Source of the DNA: an uncultured bacterium
Lineage (GTDB): Bacteria > Hydrogenedentota > Hydrogenedentia > Hydrogenedentales > Hydrogenedentaceae
Direction of reading: 5' to 3'
DNA length: 34,666 bases
Assembly: GCA_937124615.1 (NCBI GenBank)
Contig: CAKZKR010000081.1
Span: 1 to 34,666, forward strand
Part shown: positions 16,190 through 25,433 of the stretch, piece by piece
Layout: each line of letters starts with the position of its first letter
How positions within the stretch are numbered: position 1 is the stretch's first letter
Program-made: the position numbers and the translations under genes
The notes under the pieces: model-generated
The model's database searches: none
Told to the model about the DNA's origin: nothing
The model's input: the letters and a program-made list of their open reading frames with translations, nothing else

Positions 16190-16951
16190 ATGGGTGTAAT
16201 AATTGCTTTTGCGAATCAAAAAGGCGGTGTAGGAAAAACGACAAGTGCTGTAAATGTATCTGCTTGCCTTGGAAATGAGGGTTACAAAACACTTCTTATT
16301 GACCTTGATCCACAAGGCAATGCAACACAAGGATTTGGCTTTAATAAGCATGGTTTAGAATATACAACTTATTCAGTTTTGATAGGAGCCCCTCTACAGA
16401 ATGCTATACAAAATACCGAATACAAAAATGTATCCCTTATTCCATCCAATAGTGCTCTGGCAGGGGCTGAAGTAGAATTGATTGATGAGGAAAATAGAGA
16501 ATATAAATTAAAATCAAAGATCGAACCCTTAATTCAGTGTTTTGATTTTGTGATTATTGACTGCCCCCCTGCATTAGGATTGTTAACCATTAATGGACTG
16601 GTATCAGCACATAAGGTTATTGTTCCTTTGCAATGTGAATATTATGCTCTTGAAGGTTTAGGAGAATTGTTGAAGACCGTAAAGAGAATTCGAGACAATT
16701 TCAATTCAGTCCTGGAAATTTCAGGGATATTACTAACAATGTATCAGCACACGAATCATTCCAAACAAGTTGTAGTGGAAGTGCGACAGTACCTTGGAAG
16801 TAAGGTCTTTCAGACGATTGTTCCGAGAAATGTTACTTTAAGCGAAGCCCCTAGTTATGGGAAACCTGTTATTTATTATGATGGCAAATCTCTTGGTGCT
16901 CAAGCATATATTGCATTAACAAAGGAGATTATATCTCGTGAATCCCAGTAA
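16190..16951 (+). CDS. parA: Chromosome-partitioning ATPase ParA (Soj)
   Basis: Walker-type ATPase that positions or segregates the chromosome origin with ParB. The chosen ATG at 16190 gives a standard start (MGVIIAFANQKGGVGKTT) with the deviant Walker A KGGVGKTT; the frame is open for 30 codons upstream but those read poorly and overlap the divergent gene. Other marks are DLDPQGNATQGFG, the switch region DFVIIDCPPALGLLT and PLQCEYYALEGL. Length is 253 residues, normal for the chromosomal Soj type without an N-terminal helix-turn-helix. The ribosome site is weak (AAGG close to the ATG). The stop overlaps the parB start by 14 nt. Confidence 0.93.
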   Translation: MGVIIAFANQKGGVGKTTSAVNVSACLGNEGYKTLLIDLDPQGNATQGFGFNKHGLEYTTYSVLIGAPLQNAIQNTEYKNVSLIPSNSALAGAEVELIDEENREYKLKSKIEPLIQCFDFVIIDCPPALGLLTINGLVSAHKVIVPLQCEYYALEGLGELLKTVKRIRDNFNSVLEISGILLTMYQHTNHSKQVVVEVRQYLGSKVFQTIVPRNVTLSEAPSYGKPVIYYDGKSLGAQAYIALTKEIISRESQ

Positions 16952-17846
16952 AAAGAAAGCGTTAGGTAAAGGATTAGACGCAATATTAGGTCCTATAAAA
17001 ACGGAAGAAAAAACGGATGTTCTATCCACTCCCTCTGAAGAAAAAAAAACAGGAGAACAAATTCTCCTATTAAATCCTACAGAGGTTATGCCAAGTAAAG
17101 TCCAGACACGAAAAACTTTTCGGGAAGAATCGTTACATAAATTAGCAGAGTCCATAAAACAACACGGACTACAGGAACCTATAATCGTCCGTAAGATCGG
17201 GGATAAGTATGAATTGGTTTGTGGAGAACGGAGGCTTCGAGCATGTATTTTAGCCGGATTGAAAGAGATTCCTGCGATATGTAGAAATGTATCTGATGAC
17301 GAATCCATTTTATTAGGTTTAATTGAGAATATACAACGGGAAGATTTAAATCCCATAGAAGAAGCGGAAGCATATCAGTCGATATTAAATCGGTTTAACT
17401 GGTCTCAGGAGCAATTATCTGAAACCGTAGGAAAAGACCGTTCTTCAATTTCGAATGCGTTGAGACTTCTCTCTCTTCCATTAGCCGTACAAAGTATGGT
17501 TATCAATGGAATCTTGACCATGGGACATGCCCGAGCATTATTAGGATTGCCCAGTCAGGAACTTATCATCCAGATTGCCCAGCAAATTCAAGAAAAGGGA
17601 TTTTCCGTCCGCCAGGTAGAGAAGATTGTATCTCGATTAAAGGGTGATATAAAGAAGAAGCCTATTCCCTCTAAAAAAACAAAGAATCTTCAGGTAATTG
17701 AAATAGAACAACAACTTTGTAGAAGATTAGGGACAAAAGTCAATATAAAACATAGAAATTCAGGAAAAGGAAAAATCGAAGTATCATATTTTTCCAATGA
17801 GGAATTCACAAGGATACTAAATATATTAGGGATTTCAATCGAGTAA
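16938..17846 (+). CDS. parB: Chromosome-partitioning protein ParB (Spo0J/Noc family)
   Basis: Centromere-binding CTP-switch protein that loads on parS sites. The 302-residue product begins KKKALGKGLDAILG, the ParA-stimulating N-terminal tail. It has the CTP-binding CGERRLRA motif (about residues 94-101), LIENIQREDLNPIEEAEAY, and the helix-turn-helix SETVGKDRSSISNALRLLSLP. The C-terminal 60 residues form the dimer domain. The start is GTG inside the end of parA with AAAGGAG 11 nt upstream. I see no parS-like TGTTTCACGTGAAACA site in the window. It is followed by serS after 33 nt. Confidence 0.94.
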   Translation: MNPSKKKALGKGLDAILGPIKTEEKTDVLSTPSEEKKTGEQILLLNPTEVMPSKVQTRKTFREESLHKLAESIKQHGLQEPIIVRKIGDKYELVCGERRLRACILAGLKEIPAICRNVSDDESILLGLIENIQREDLNPIEEAEAYQSILNRFNWSQEQLSETVGKDRSSISNALRLLSLPLAVQSMVINGILTMGHARALLGLPSQELIIQIAQQIQEKGFSVRQVEKIVSRLKGDIKKKPIPSKKTKNLQVIEIEQQLCRRLGTKVNIKHRNSGKGKIEVSYFSNEEFTRILNILGISIE

Positions 17847-17879
17847 AAGAAAACTAAAAACGGCTACAAAGGATTTTCT

Positions 17880-19154
17880 ATGATAGATATAAAATTTATA
17901 CGCTCCGACCCAGATAAAATCCGAGAATCTTTGGGCAAACGAGGCAAAGAAATTCGATTAGAAGAACTTTTGGAAATGGACCGTATCCGAAGGGAAAAGT
18001 TATATCAATTTGAACAACTAAGAGCAGAACAAAATAGAACCGGTGAAATGATAGCCCGGAGAAAAAAGCAGAAAGAAAATGTAGATGATTTGTTAAATTC
18101 TATGAGCCAGATAAAACAAAATATCACTCATCTGGAAGAAGAACTAAAATCCTATGATGAACAACTTGAAGAGATACTGCTAACACTCCCTAACTTACCT
18201 CATGAGAGTATACCTGTTGGAAAAGATTCCTCTGATAATCGAGTAGAACGAAAATGGGGAGAACCAAATAAATTTGATTTTGAGACATGGGACCATGTGC
18301 AATTAGGAGAACATTTAAAGATCTTCGATTTTGACCGTGCCGTAAAAATTTCAAAAACGAGATTCTCACTTTCTACAGGTATGGGTGCATTGTTAGAACG
18401 GGCATTAATTAATTTTATGTTAGATGTACATACACAACAGCACGGTTATAAAGAGGTCCTTCCGCCATTCCTCGTTAATTCTCCTTCTATGCAGGGAACA
18501 GGGCAATTACCCAAATTTGCAGAGGATTCATTCCATATTGAGAACTTTGATTTGTGGCTTATTCCAACAGCAGAGGTTCCTGTAACAAATATTTATCGAG
18601 ATGAAATACTTCCGGATGAAATGCTTCCAATAAAGTATGTCGCTTATACTCCTTGTTTCCGCAGTGAGGCTGGTTCTTATGGTAAAGACACTCGGGGTAT
18701 GATACGGCAACACCAATTTAATAAGGTAGAACTCGTAAAGTTTAGCCGGCCTGAGGAATCATGGGATGAATTGGAAAAATTGACGCAGGATGCGGAGCAC
18801 ATACTACAATTATTAGGTCTACCTTATCAGGTGGTAACTCTGTGCACAGGAGATTTGGGGTTTTCTGCCTCGAAAACTTATGACTTAGAGGTCTGGCTAC
18901 CCGGACAGAGTTGCTATCGTGAAATCAGTTCCTGCTCCAATTTCACAGACTTCCAGGCACGAAGAGCAAATATTCGTTTCAAACGGGACAAAAAACCGGA
19001 ATTTGTACATACTCTTAATGGTTCGGGCCTCGCTGTTGGACGTACTGTAGTTGCTATTTTAGAAAACTATCAACAACCTGACCATTCTGTTGTTATCCCT
19101 GAGGTTTTGAGGCCTTACATGCATGGATTAGAAAGGATAGAACCTACTTTATGA
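17880..19154 (+). CDS. serS: Seryl-tRNA synthetase
   Basis: Class II aminoacyl-tRNA synthetase charging tRNA-Ser. The 424-residue product has the N-terminal antiparallel coiled-coil arm (about residues 28-100, rich in Lys, Glu, Gln) that grips the long variable arm of tRNA-Ser. Motif 2 is [20 protein letters not shown] with the HQF-KVEL stretch after it, and motif 3 is [18 protein letters not shown]. The residues TAEVPVTN for the serine pocket are present. The start ATG has an AAAGGA site. The last four bases overlap the sirtuin start (ATGA), so both are translationally coupled. Confidence 0.98.
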   Translation: MIDIKFIRSDPDKIRESLGKRGKEIRLEELLEMDRIRREKLYQFEQLRAEQNRTGEMIARRKKQKENVDDLLNSMSQIKQNITHLEEELKSYDEQLEEILLTLPNLPHESIPVGKDSSDNRVERKWGEPNKFDFETWDHVQLGEHLKIFDFDRAVKISKTRFSLSTGMGALLERALINFMLDVHTQQHGYKEVLPPFLVNSPSMQGTGQLPKFAEDSFHIENFDLWLIPTAEVPVTNIYRDEILPDEMLPIKYVAYTPCFRSEAGSYGKDTRGMIRQHQFNKVELVKFSRPEESWDELEKLTQDAEHILQLLGLPYQVVTLCTGDLGFSASKTYDLEVWLPGQSCYREISSCSNFTDFQARRANIRFKRDKKPEFVHTLNGSGLAVGRTVVAILENYQQPDHSVVIPEVLRPYMHGLERIEPTL

Positions 19155-19921
19155 AAGAACTAATTGAAAAATCAGCACAATTGATATCAAATTCTAGTAA
19201 TGTAGTCGCTGTTACAGGTGCCGGAATTTCCGTTGAAAGCGGAATCCCCGATTTCAGAAGCGAAGGCGGTCTCTGGTCGCGTTTTCCACCTGAAGAATAT
19301 GCTACTTACGAGGCCTTTTTGGACAATCCGGATAAGGTATGGGAATTGTTTTATGAAATTGGTGAAACAATCTCAAAAGCAAAACCCAATCCAGCCCACA
19401 TTGCTCTTGCAAGGTTAGAGGAATTGGGCCATTTAGTGGCGGTTATAACCCAAAACATTGATAATCTTCATTATTCCGCAGGAAATAAAACTGTAGTCGA
19501 ATATCATGGAAATGCCCAAACTCTTTCATGCCCAGCATGCCATCGAAAAAGACCTGTAAGCCTATCTCACCGCAACCATGGGGCCCCTCGCTGTGAATGC
19601 GGAGGTTTTATGAAACCTGATGTCGTCCTGTTTGGAGAGGTTATTCCTTCGCAGGCTCTATTTATGGGAGAAACATTGGCGAAAAGTTGCGAAGTATTAT
19701 TAGTAATAGGAACATCTGCTCAAGTATACCCTGCTGCATCTCTCCCCTATACGGCAAAACAATGGGGTGCCGTTATCATGGAGTTTAATGTAAATAGAAC
19801 TCCTTTTACGGAATCGGTAACGGATATTTTTATAGAGGGTCCTGTTGGTCAAACACTACCAGAAGTATTAAAACGGGTTGAAGAAATCGATAATCAAAAA
19901 CAGATAGACAAACAGAAATAA
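19151..19921 (+). CDS. cobB: NAD-dependent protein deacylase (sirtuin)
   Basis: Removes acetyl or other acyl groups from lysine using NAD, producing nicotinamide and O-acyl-ADP-ribose. The 256-residue product has the Rossmann motif [15 protein letters not shown], the TQNIDNLH motif, the catalytic histidine in YHGN (His119), and a four-cysteine zinc module (CPAC and CEC) at about 128-155. The segment [13 protein letters not shown] ends the NAD site. Length is normal for the bacterial CobB type. It overlaps serS by 4 nt, an unusual pairing which might connect protein acylation state with translation; that is speculation. Acyl preference cannot be settled here. Confidence 0.93.
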   Translation: MKELIEKSAQLISNSSNVVAVTGAGISVESGIPDFRSEGGLWSRFPPEEYATYEAFLDNPDKVWELFYEIGETISKAKPNPAHIALARLEELGHLVAVITQNIDNLHYSAGNKTVVEYHGNAQTLSCPACHRKRPVSLSHRNHGAPRCECGGFMKPDVVLFGEVIPSQALFMGETLAKSCEVLLVIGTSAQVYPAASLPYTAKQWGAVIMEFNVNRTPFTESVTDIFIEGPVGQTLPEVLKRVEEIDNQKQIDKQK

Positions 19922-19950
19922 TTATGATATAATTTTCAATAAATACAACT

Positions 19951-20097
19951 CCAAAAAGGACTAAAAGAGTATGGCTATTTATGAATATCACGCCATACGG
20001 GCTGAAGGAGACTATGAAAAATCATTCATAGGTGGAGTTGTCATAGCCAAAAATCGTCAGGAAGCAAAGGTAAAATTGCGCCAAAAAGGACTAAAAG
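19951..20097 (+). repeat. Exact 17-nt direct repeat spanning a ribosome site and a coding segment
   Basis: CCAAAAAGGACTAAAAG occurs at 19951-19967, just before the ATG of the small GspF-like gene, and again at 20081-20097 inside it, coding for QKGLK. The copies start 130 nt apart and differ directly outside the 17 nt. Confidence 0.85.
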
Positions 20098-20165
20098 CAA
20101 CAATGCTCCGAAGAGCCCGTGGGCTTATGGCCGTTTTGAAATGGTTTGATGCAGATATACGATGA
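19971..20165 (+). CDS. Small GspF/PilC N-terminal-like protein
   Basis: A 64-residue product (MAIYEYHAIRAEGDYEKSF..., then GGVVIAKNRQEAKVKLRQKG) that follows the pattern of the beginning of type II secretion and type IV pilus inner-membrane proteins GspF/PilC: a Y-x-Y-x-A strand, G at the turn, A-x-N-x-x-EA, then L-x-x-KGL. Full GspF has about 400 residues, and nothing of the rest is found here. It may be an independent small adaptor or the leftover of a truncated gene. The AAAAAGGA site lies 12 nt before ATG. The 17-nt stretch around that site recurs inside the gene at 20081-20097. Confidence 0.55.
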   Translation: MAIYEYHAIRAEGDYEKSFIGGVVIAKNRQEAKVKLRQKGLKATMLRRARGLMAVLKWFDADIR

Positions 20166-20216
20166 TTCTATAAAAAAACCTGTATCATTTAGTAACACAT
20201 CTGTTCGTCAACTGCT

Positions 20217-23200
20217 TTATTGTCTGGGATAGGTGTCCGGAACAACCACAACCCTTGTACTAAACACATAATCCAAATCTTTCAGATCCGGGACATAAGG
20301 TTCTGGACCTGAGAATCGTATCTGAAGGAAAAATGCACTCCATCCCTGTTGTGGAACTTCGACGGTACCAACATAAGGGATAATTTCATTTTCTTCAAAC
20401 TCACATATACATGGAGGTTCTTCTTCCCCTTCTCCCTCTGCAGAAATATAAGATTTTGCAGTATTCATAACATTGGTCTTCAAAATTCGAATCTTTGAAT
20501 CTTGTTGAGTTATCTGCAAGGAGATATCCTCACCCATAGAAGGTTTATCTGTAAAGATAGAAGAAAGTGTCAGAGAAGTTGCGATATTATTTCTTGATGG
20601 GAAGTAAATTGTATTATTAGAAGGCACATATTTTACCACCCAATTGTCTTTTTCAGAATAGTTAGGCTTTGCAATACTCATTGAAGCAAGCTTTGCTCCA
20701 TCTAAATCCATCGCATAGTAGGTATCGTCACCTGCATACAACAAATCAATATCTGATATATTTTCTTCAATTGTATTTGCTATTGGCTCTGATGATTTTA
20801 CCCAGTCCAGCACAAATTGTATTTTATTGATGTTATCTGATAGTAGATCTTCCGGATTATAGATAGTAGTAATAGACTCTCCTGTATCTTTTACTACCAT
20901 ATTCATTAAAAGTAAACCTAATGGATCCACAGTTATAAACGCCTGCTGATTGTCAGGCTTCCATAGTGTTAACAGCAGATTTTTTTCTTTACTTGTATCG
21001 TTAATTGTTGAGATTAAAGAATCTCTATCTATTCCATTATTTACATACCCTGATTTCCACCATAAGATATGAGCCTTCAACAATTTTTCATATGGAACCC
21101 CCGAGCCGTCGGCAATACCCTGAAGAATCTCATTCCACATTTCAGGCATACGCCCTTTTAATTGTATAGTGGCTTGTTCATACTCAGATGACACTGTAGA
21201 TAGATTTTGAGCCAGAATAAACTGCGCTATCTCGTTTTTCAATAAAGAACCATACTGTTGTCCCATTTGATATGGTATCCCTTGCAGATAGAGAATCTTC
21301 TGTTTATCATCATCTCCTATACAGCCAAGAATAGCGCCTGAATCATCCCTTATTCCAAGGCCAGAATAATATGATTTTTCGCCAGGGGTTGTTGTGTCTT
21401 CGATAATTGCTTCGGGGTCAAATCCAGGATCTCCTCCACATTCTTCACAGAAAGGTTTTAATTTACTGCTTGACCACCCAAGCCCAATCGTACTCAATCG
21501 GAAATCTCTTGTATTTTTATTTGTTGCCTGCCACAATAAAACCTCTTTAGGTTTGGTTATTGCGTCAAGACGGATACGAAAAGCCCTCTTTTTTATATCC
21601 GTTTCGGTAGTATCTTGTTCAACCCACCAGACAAACTTTGGCCGCTCTCTATTATTTATAACAGACAGATAGAATGCTAATAATGCTCTATATGAGTTTT
21701 CATCCAAATCAAGTGCATTAGAAGATACCAAAGCATGGTCTGTATTGGGAGCATAATAGAGATAGGCATTATCAGGGAACATAACACCATTAGTAAGCGG
21801 GATATTGGGTTTAAGCATATTAAAATAAAACTTCGCGGAATCAGGGAGGAAGAATTGGTCCCCTGTAGAATTTAGGATAAATTTCGGCATAGTTAAAGAA
21901 TCAAGATAATTGATTGGGTCAACAATTTTCCATAGAGAATCTCCCTCCGGTGTCCCCAATCGGTCGAAGATACCCATTGATACATAATCAATTAAAGCGG
22001 GTGAAAACTTCCCTCCATAAGAATAATAATGGTGTTCAATTTGATAAGGCATATTCAGCACATCAATCACAATAGGCATGGATGCATAAACTCGTGAGTC
22101 TACCGCTGATGTAAGCCATGTTGTCCAACCGCGTTTTGAGGCCCCGGTAACTACAAACTTGTTAACTTCATATCGGCGTCCGGGTTTTTCTTCTTTGACA
22201 AATTTTTGAACTGTATCCATAGCACGGACTGCAGAACGAACCATCGGTAAAAGAACAGGCCAGGTTATATCTGCTTTTCTCGCTCTATATCCATCCATGT
22301 ATTTATCATAACTATAAGCAATAATACCGTCCTCTACCCGCTTTCTTGTTTCATCAATAAATTGCAATGGTTGGTTGGGAACAGCCTTTAAAAGAACAGC
22401 TATAGTCCCCGTTGCGGATATAAAAGGAAACACCATTTCCGCCTGGTCTGTAATATCCGGCTCCGTACCTGTAGTTCCACCTGTAATTAATAACATGGCT
22501 TTATCATGCAATACTATGGAAGGTTCAATAATAGTAAGATAATGTTTCCATGGTTGGGCATTATATAGTTCCTGAGAACCTCTCCACATACCTGATGTCA
22601 TCTCGAGCAAATAGGAAGAGACACCAAATGCAGGAAAAGTAGCCGTTCGCAATAATTTGTAATCATAATACGGGTCACAAATCTGCACAAACTTCTTCAA
22701 AATTTGGTCTTCGGGAACAGAACTGGGGGCTTTTGTATGTAATACTACATTCACAGGACTGACTGTCTTTAAACTTACATTACTTACCAGAAGATAAACA
22801 TAGTCGAAACATTCATCTTCTGTGGGACGGAAGTTTTGGATATTTATTGTGTCAAGAAGGGAGTCACCATCTGTATCTACTCCGTTCTGGTCTAATGTAA
22901 AGACCCTCTTTCTTAATGGATGATATATTGCAAATTTCAGACTGTATCCATTATCATCTGCTTTCCATTCTGTAGGGTTAAAAACAATCTGAGCCGTCGC
23001 AGTAAGGGGATTTACATTTATTTTTACAGCACGGGAAGAAAAGGGTAGAATAGAAGCAAGTTCGCTAATGGAAGAGGGATTAATAATCACCTTGTCTGTA
23101 GGAGCAGGACTTTCCCGGGAAAGGACTCCCACTGCATTAAAACGATTTTCATTAAAGTTAAAAGGTTTATTTTTTTTATCAGAATTTCTCAGAATGGTTT

Positions 23201-25097
23201 CTTCAAATTTTTCTGCCGATTTCCCACGAATATAGTACCAATATAACTCCGACAATCGTTCCTTTTCGTCTGTCGCTGCATGAATCACCGCATCTAAAGT
23301 AGCATAAGTCAGTGCAGTCGCTAATTGATAGTTTATAACTTGTTGTGGTTTTATATTTTCTTTGAATATTTTTTCCAATTCCTGAAGAAAACCACCGTAA
23401 GGGTCACCTGAAGCACCAATCAATGCAATAATAGGTACATCTGTAAGTTTTCGTTCAAGGTACACCCAGAACTCATGCCCCGCATTGTAATAACTTTTTG
23501 TTTTAACAGAAACAGGCTGAAAAAGAGATTGCGATAAATCAAAGTATTCATTATTTTCGAAAGAACGAGCCCATGTCTGTGCAGTAGTATCGGCTTTAGT
23601 TGCCTTGCTTTCTACTTCCTCAACAATACGGTCTGCCCGTTGACCCAAGTAAATTGCAATGGATTCACGGAGTCCCTGGAAATATGGGACCATTTTAGGT
23701 TTTCCATATATATCAATATTCGATGGGTCCGGAATTGTCAGGTCGGGGAATTTGTAATTATCAAAACAGGAGTAAAATAAGTATTGAGCAAAAACATTAT
23801 AAGGAGAGTACTTCTGTTTTATATCAATATTTTTAGGATTATTCAAAGCGGATAAGGCATTGTGGATAGACACCATTAAAAGTTGTTTTGGGTCGACAAC
23901 TATATTTCCGAATCTCCGATTTGCAATAGCGAGTTGACTGAAATCTTCATAATCGGAAGTATAGTTGGTATTCATATTAAAGAATACAACTCCATAAGCA
24001 CCACTATGGTCAACTAAAACGGGGTTCCTCATTCCTGAGGCCAAGTATTCAACATACACACTCGCTAACTTACTCACAAGTTCTGTTAAACTATCTGATA
24101 TTACAGTATCCGTAAAATTTTCGTTGTAAAAGGAATTTGGGTTGTCCATATTTCCTTTTTCTAATGCAACTAATTGCTTAATAACAGGCATGGAACCAAA
24201 AATACGCCATTTCAGATTCCATGGGTAATTCAACTTTGCATCTTCAGGAATTGTTATCGGGACCTCAATAATTGATGAAGTTGGGAAGAACCCTACTACA
24301 TAGGTAGCCTGATACGGTAAGCCCGTAATCTGAGCAAAAGTATAATTTCCTCGCTTCTCACCCAGAATAGGGACTATTGATCCATTATCCAAAATAGCGA
24401 GAACCAAATAACGATTTGCTGGACGATCTGTTCTATTTTCCTCGCCTACAAATAATGGTATCTCTAATGAGGAAGATATAATCTTATTATTGCTATCTTT
24501 TGCAAAAAGATTTTCTGTTTTTGCATTATGAGCGATACGATAAAACGATGAAACTAATTCCATCGGCTCTGTAAAACTAAACTGTTTTGTTTCCTTTGTT
24601 TCATAAATACTAAAAGTTGTCTTTTCTGTAAGTGCTCCCTGAGGAATAGTGAGTTTTACACCATAGCCGGAAGCAACACCGTTGTATATGGACTGATTAG
24701 GGTCGATTACCGAAAAAGTGGTGCCGGGGTTTACACGAATATAATTAATCTCTTTCCGTTCTGTAACACCCCTGCCCGTAGATATAATTAATCGGACCGT
24801 ATATAAACTGGGATTATTTCCATCCTTTGGATTATGATAATAAGTTTTTTTCGGATTAGGGAGATTGCTGTTTTCTCCATCTCCAAAATCCCAATACCAT
24901 GATACAATTGGAGAATCTTCAGAAACAGAGAGGTCATTAAATTGAACAATTAGTGGTTCATTCCCTTCTCGAGGAGAAGCAGAAAATTGTACAATCGGTT
25001 CTTTATTTGCAGGAGGTTTTTTACAGTTCATCCCTCCTATAACAAGTGTCAAAATTAAAAATACTACCACGGGATATAAAACATTTTTTCTTTCCAT
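20217..25097 (-). CDS. Giant multidomain lipoprotein: PKD, PhoPQ-related and acyltransferase-like regions
   Basis: A 1,626-residue product from the ATG at 25097; a longer frame starts with TTG at 25136, but the ATG follows AGGA and gives a clean lipoprotein signal (VVVFLILTLVIGG, then lipobox ending MNC). A PKD domain (about 30-125, with WYWDFGDG) is followed by a ZU5-like segment (VKLTIPQGALTEKTTFSIYE). A long region without recognised domain leads to a PhoPQ-activated pathogenicity-related domain (about 790-1200), an alpha/beta hydrolase fold with the nucleophile elbow VVTGASKRGWTTW near 983-993. The last 360 residues start with LQGIPYQMGQQYGSLLK and resemble the C45 / acyl-CoA:6-APA acyltransferase fold, but the usual catalytic Cys-Thr-Ser is not visible. 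The protein is probably anchored at the outer membrane and exposed to periplasm or surface. Substrates are unknown. Confidence 0.82.
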   Translation of the reverse strand: MERKNVLYPVVVFLILTLVIGGMNCKKPPANKEPIVQFSASPREGNEPLIVQFNDLSVSEDSPIVSWYWDFGDGENSNLPNPKKTYYHNPKDGNNPSLYTVRLIISTGRGVTERKEINYIRVNPGTTFSVIDPNQSIYNGVASGYGVKLTIPQGALTEKTTFSIYETKETKQFSFTEPMELVSSFYRIAHNAKTENLFAKDSNNKIISSSLEIPLFVGEENRTDRPANRYLVLAILDNGSIVPILGEKRGNYTFAQITGLPYQATYVVGFFPTSSIIEVPITIPEDAKLNYPWNLKWRIFGSMPVIKQLVALEKGNMDNPNSFYNENFTDTVISDSLTELVSKLASVYVEYLASGMRNPVLVDHSGAYGVVFFNMNTNYTSDYEDFSQLAIANRRFGNIVVDPKQLLMVSIHNALSALNNPKNIDIKQKYSPYNVFAQYLFYSCFDNYKFPDLTIPDPSNIDIYGKPKMVPYFQGLRESIAIYLGQRADRIVEEVESKATKADTTAQTWARSFENNEYFDLSQSLFQPVSVKTKSYYNAGHEFWVYLERKLTDVPIIALIGASGDPYGGFLQELEKIFKENIKPQQVINYQLATALTYATLDAVIHAATDEKERLSELYWYYIRGKSAEKFEETILRNSDKKNKPFNFNENRFNAVGVLSRESPAPTDKVIINPSSISELASILPFSSRAVKINVNPLTATAQIVFNPTEWKADDNGYSLKFAIYHPLRKRVFTLDQNGVDTDGDSLLDTINIQNFRPTEDECFDYVYLLVSNVSLKTVSPVNVVLHTKAPSSVPEDQILKKFVQICDPYYDYKLLRTATFPAFGVSSYLLEMTSGMWRGSQELYNAQPWKHYLTIIEPSIVLHDKAMLLITGGTTGTEPDITDQAEMVFPFISATGTIAVLLKAVPNQPLQFIDETRKRVEDGIIAYSYDKYMDGYRARKADITWPVLLPMVRSAVRAMDTVQKFVKEEKPGRRYEVNKFVVTGASKRGWTTWLTSAVDSRVYASMPIVIDVLNMPYQIEHHYYSYGGKFSPALIDYVSMGIFDRLGTPEGDSLWKIVDPINYLDSLTMPKFILNSTGDQFFLPDSAKFYFNMLKPNIPLTNGVMFPDNAYLYYAPNTDHALVSSNALDLDENSYRALLAFYLSVINNRERPKFVWWVEQDTTETDIKKRAFRIRLDAITKPKEVLLWQATNKNTRDFRLSTIGLGWSSSKLKPFCEECGGDPGFDPEAIIEDTTTPGEKSYYSGLGIRDDSGAILGCIGDDDKQKILYLQGIPYQMGQQYGSLLKNEIAQFILAQNLSTVSSEYEQATIQLKGRMPEMWNEILQGIADGSGVPYEKLLKAHILWWKSGYVNNGIDRDSLISTINDTSKEKNLLLTLWKPDNQQAFITVDPLGLLLMNMVVKDTGESITTIYNPEDLLSDNINKIQFVLDWVKSSEPIANTIEENISDIDLLYAGDDTYYAMDLDGAKLASMSIAKPNYSEKDNWVVKYVPSNNTIYFPSRNNIATSLTLSSIFTDKPSMGEDISLQITQQDSKIRILKTNVMNTAKSYISAEGEGEEEPPCICEFEENEIIPYVGTVEVPQQGWSAFFLQIRFSGPEPYVPDLKDLDYVFSTRVVVVPDTYPRQ

Positions 25098-25433
25098 AAA
25101 CTTAAATCCTATCTTCTCTAATTGTATAAGATACAATTATTTAGTTTTGAATATGAAAAGTTCTATTAAAACTATTTTTTCCTATTTTTTGTCAAGTTTT
25201 TTCTAACAATATTTTATATTAAAATAGTATAATTTTTTAATATCTTTTGTCAACATTTTTCCTATAAAACATGTCCTTTCTTTTTCGTTTAAAAGGTTCA
25301 TTTTCCGGGAATAATCCCATCAATGTAAAATTACAATCTAAAATTGATATAATTTCAACATTCATAGAATCTTTTCTCATATTATACTATAATCGGTGTT
25401 TAATAGTTTTTTTGATTCAATAAGGAAATCGTT
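25098..25433. other. AT-rich divergent intergenic region
   Basis: A 336-nt gap between the lipoprotein gene and tyrS. It holds the minus-strand promoter at 25226-25253 and, toward tyrS, a TATAAT at 25388-25393 without a good -35. I see no T-box landmarks before tyrS, no tRNA and no convincing hairpin or small gene. Confidence 0.6.
25226..25253 (-). promoter_or_regulatory. Sigma-70-type promoter of the giant lipoprotein gene
   Basis: On the minus strand TTGACA (25253-25248) is separated by 16 nt from TATACT (25231-25226). This is near consensus. The start would leave a leader of about 120 nt before the ATG at 25097. Confidence 0.6.

Noticed and set aside
19677-19690. Sigma-54-like TGGC...TTGC inside the sirtuin gene
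   Set aside because: The spacing is one base short and it lies within a coding region without a suitable downstream gene.
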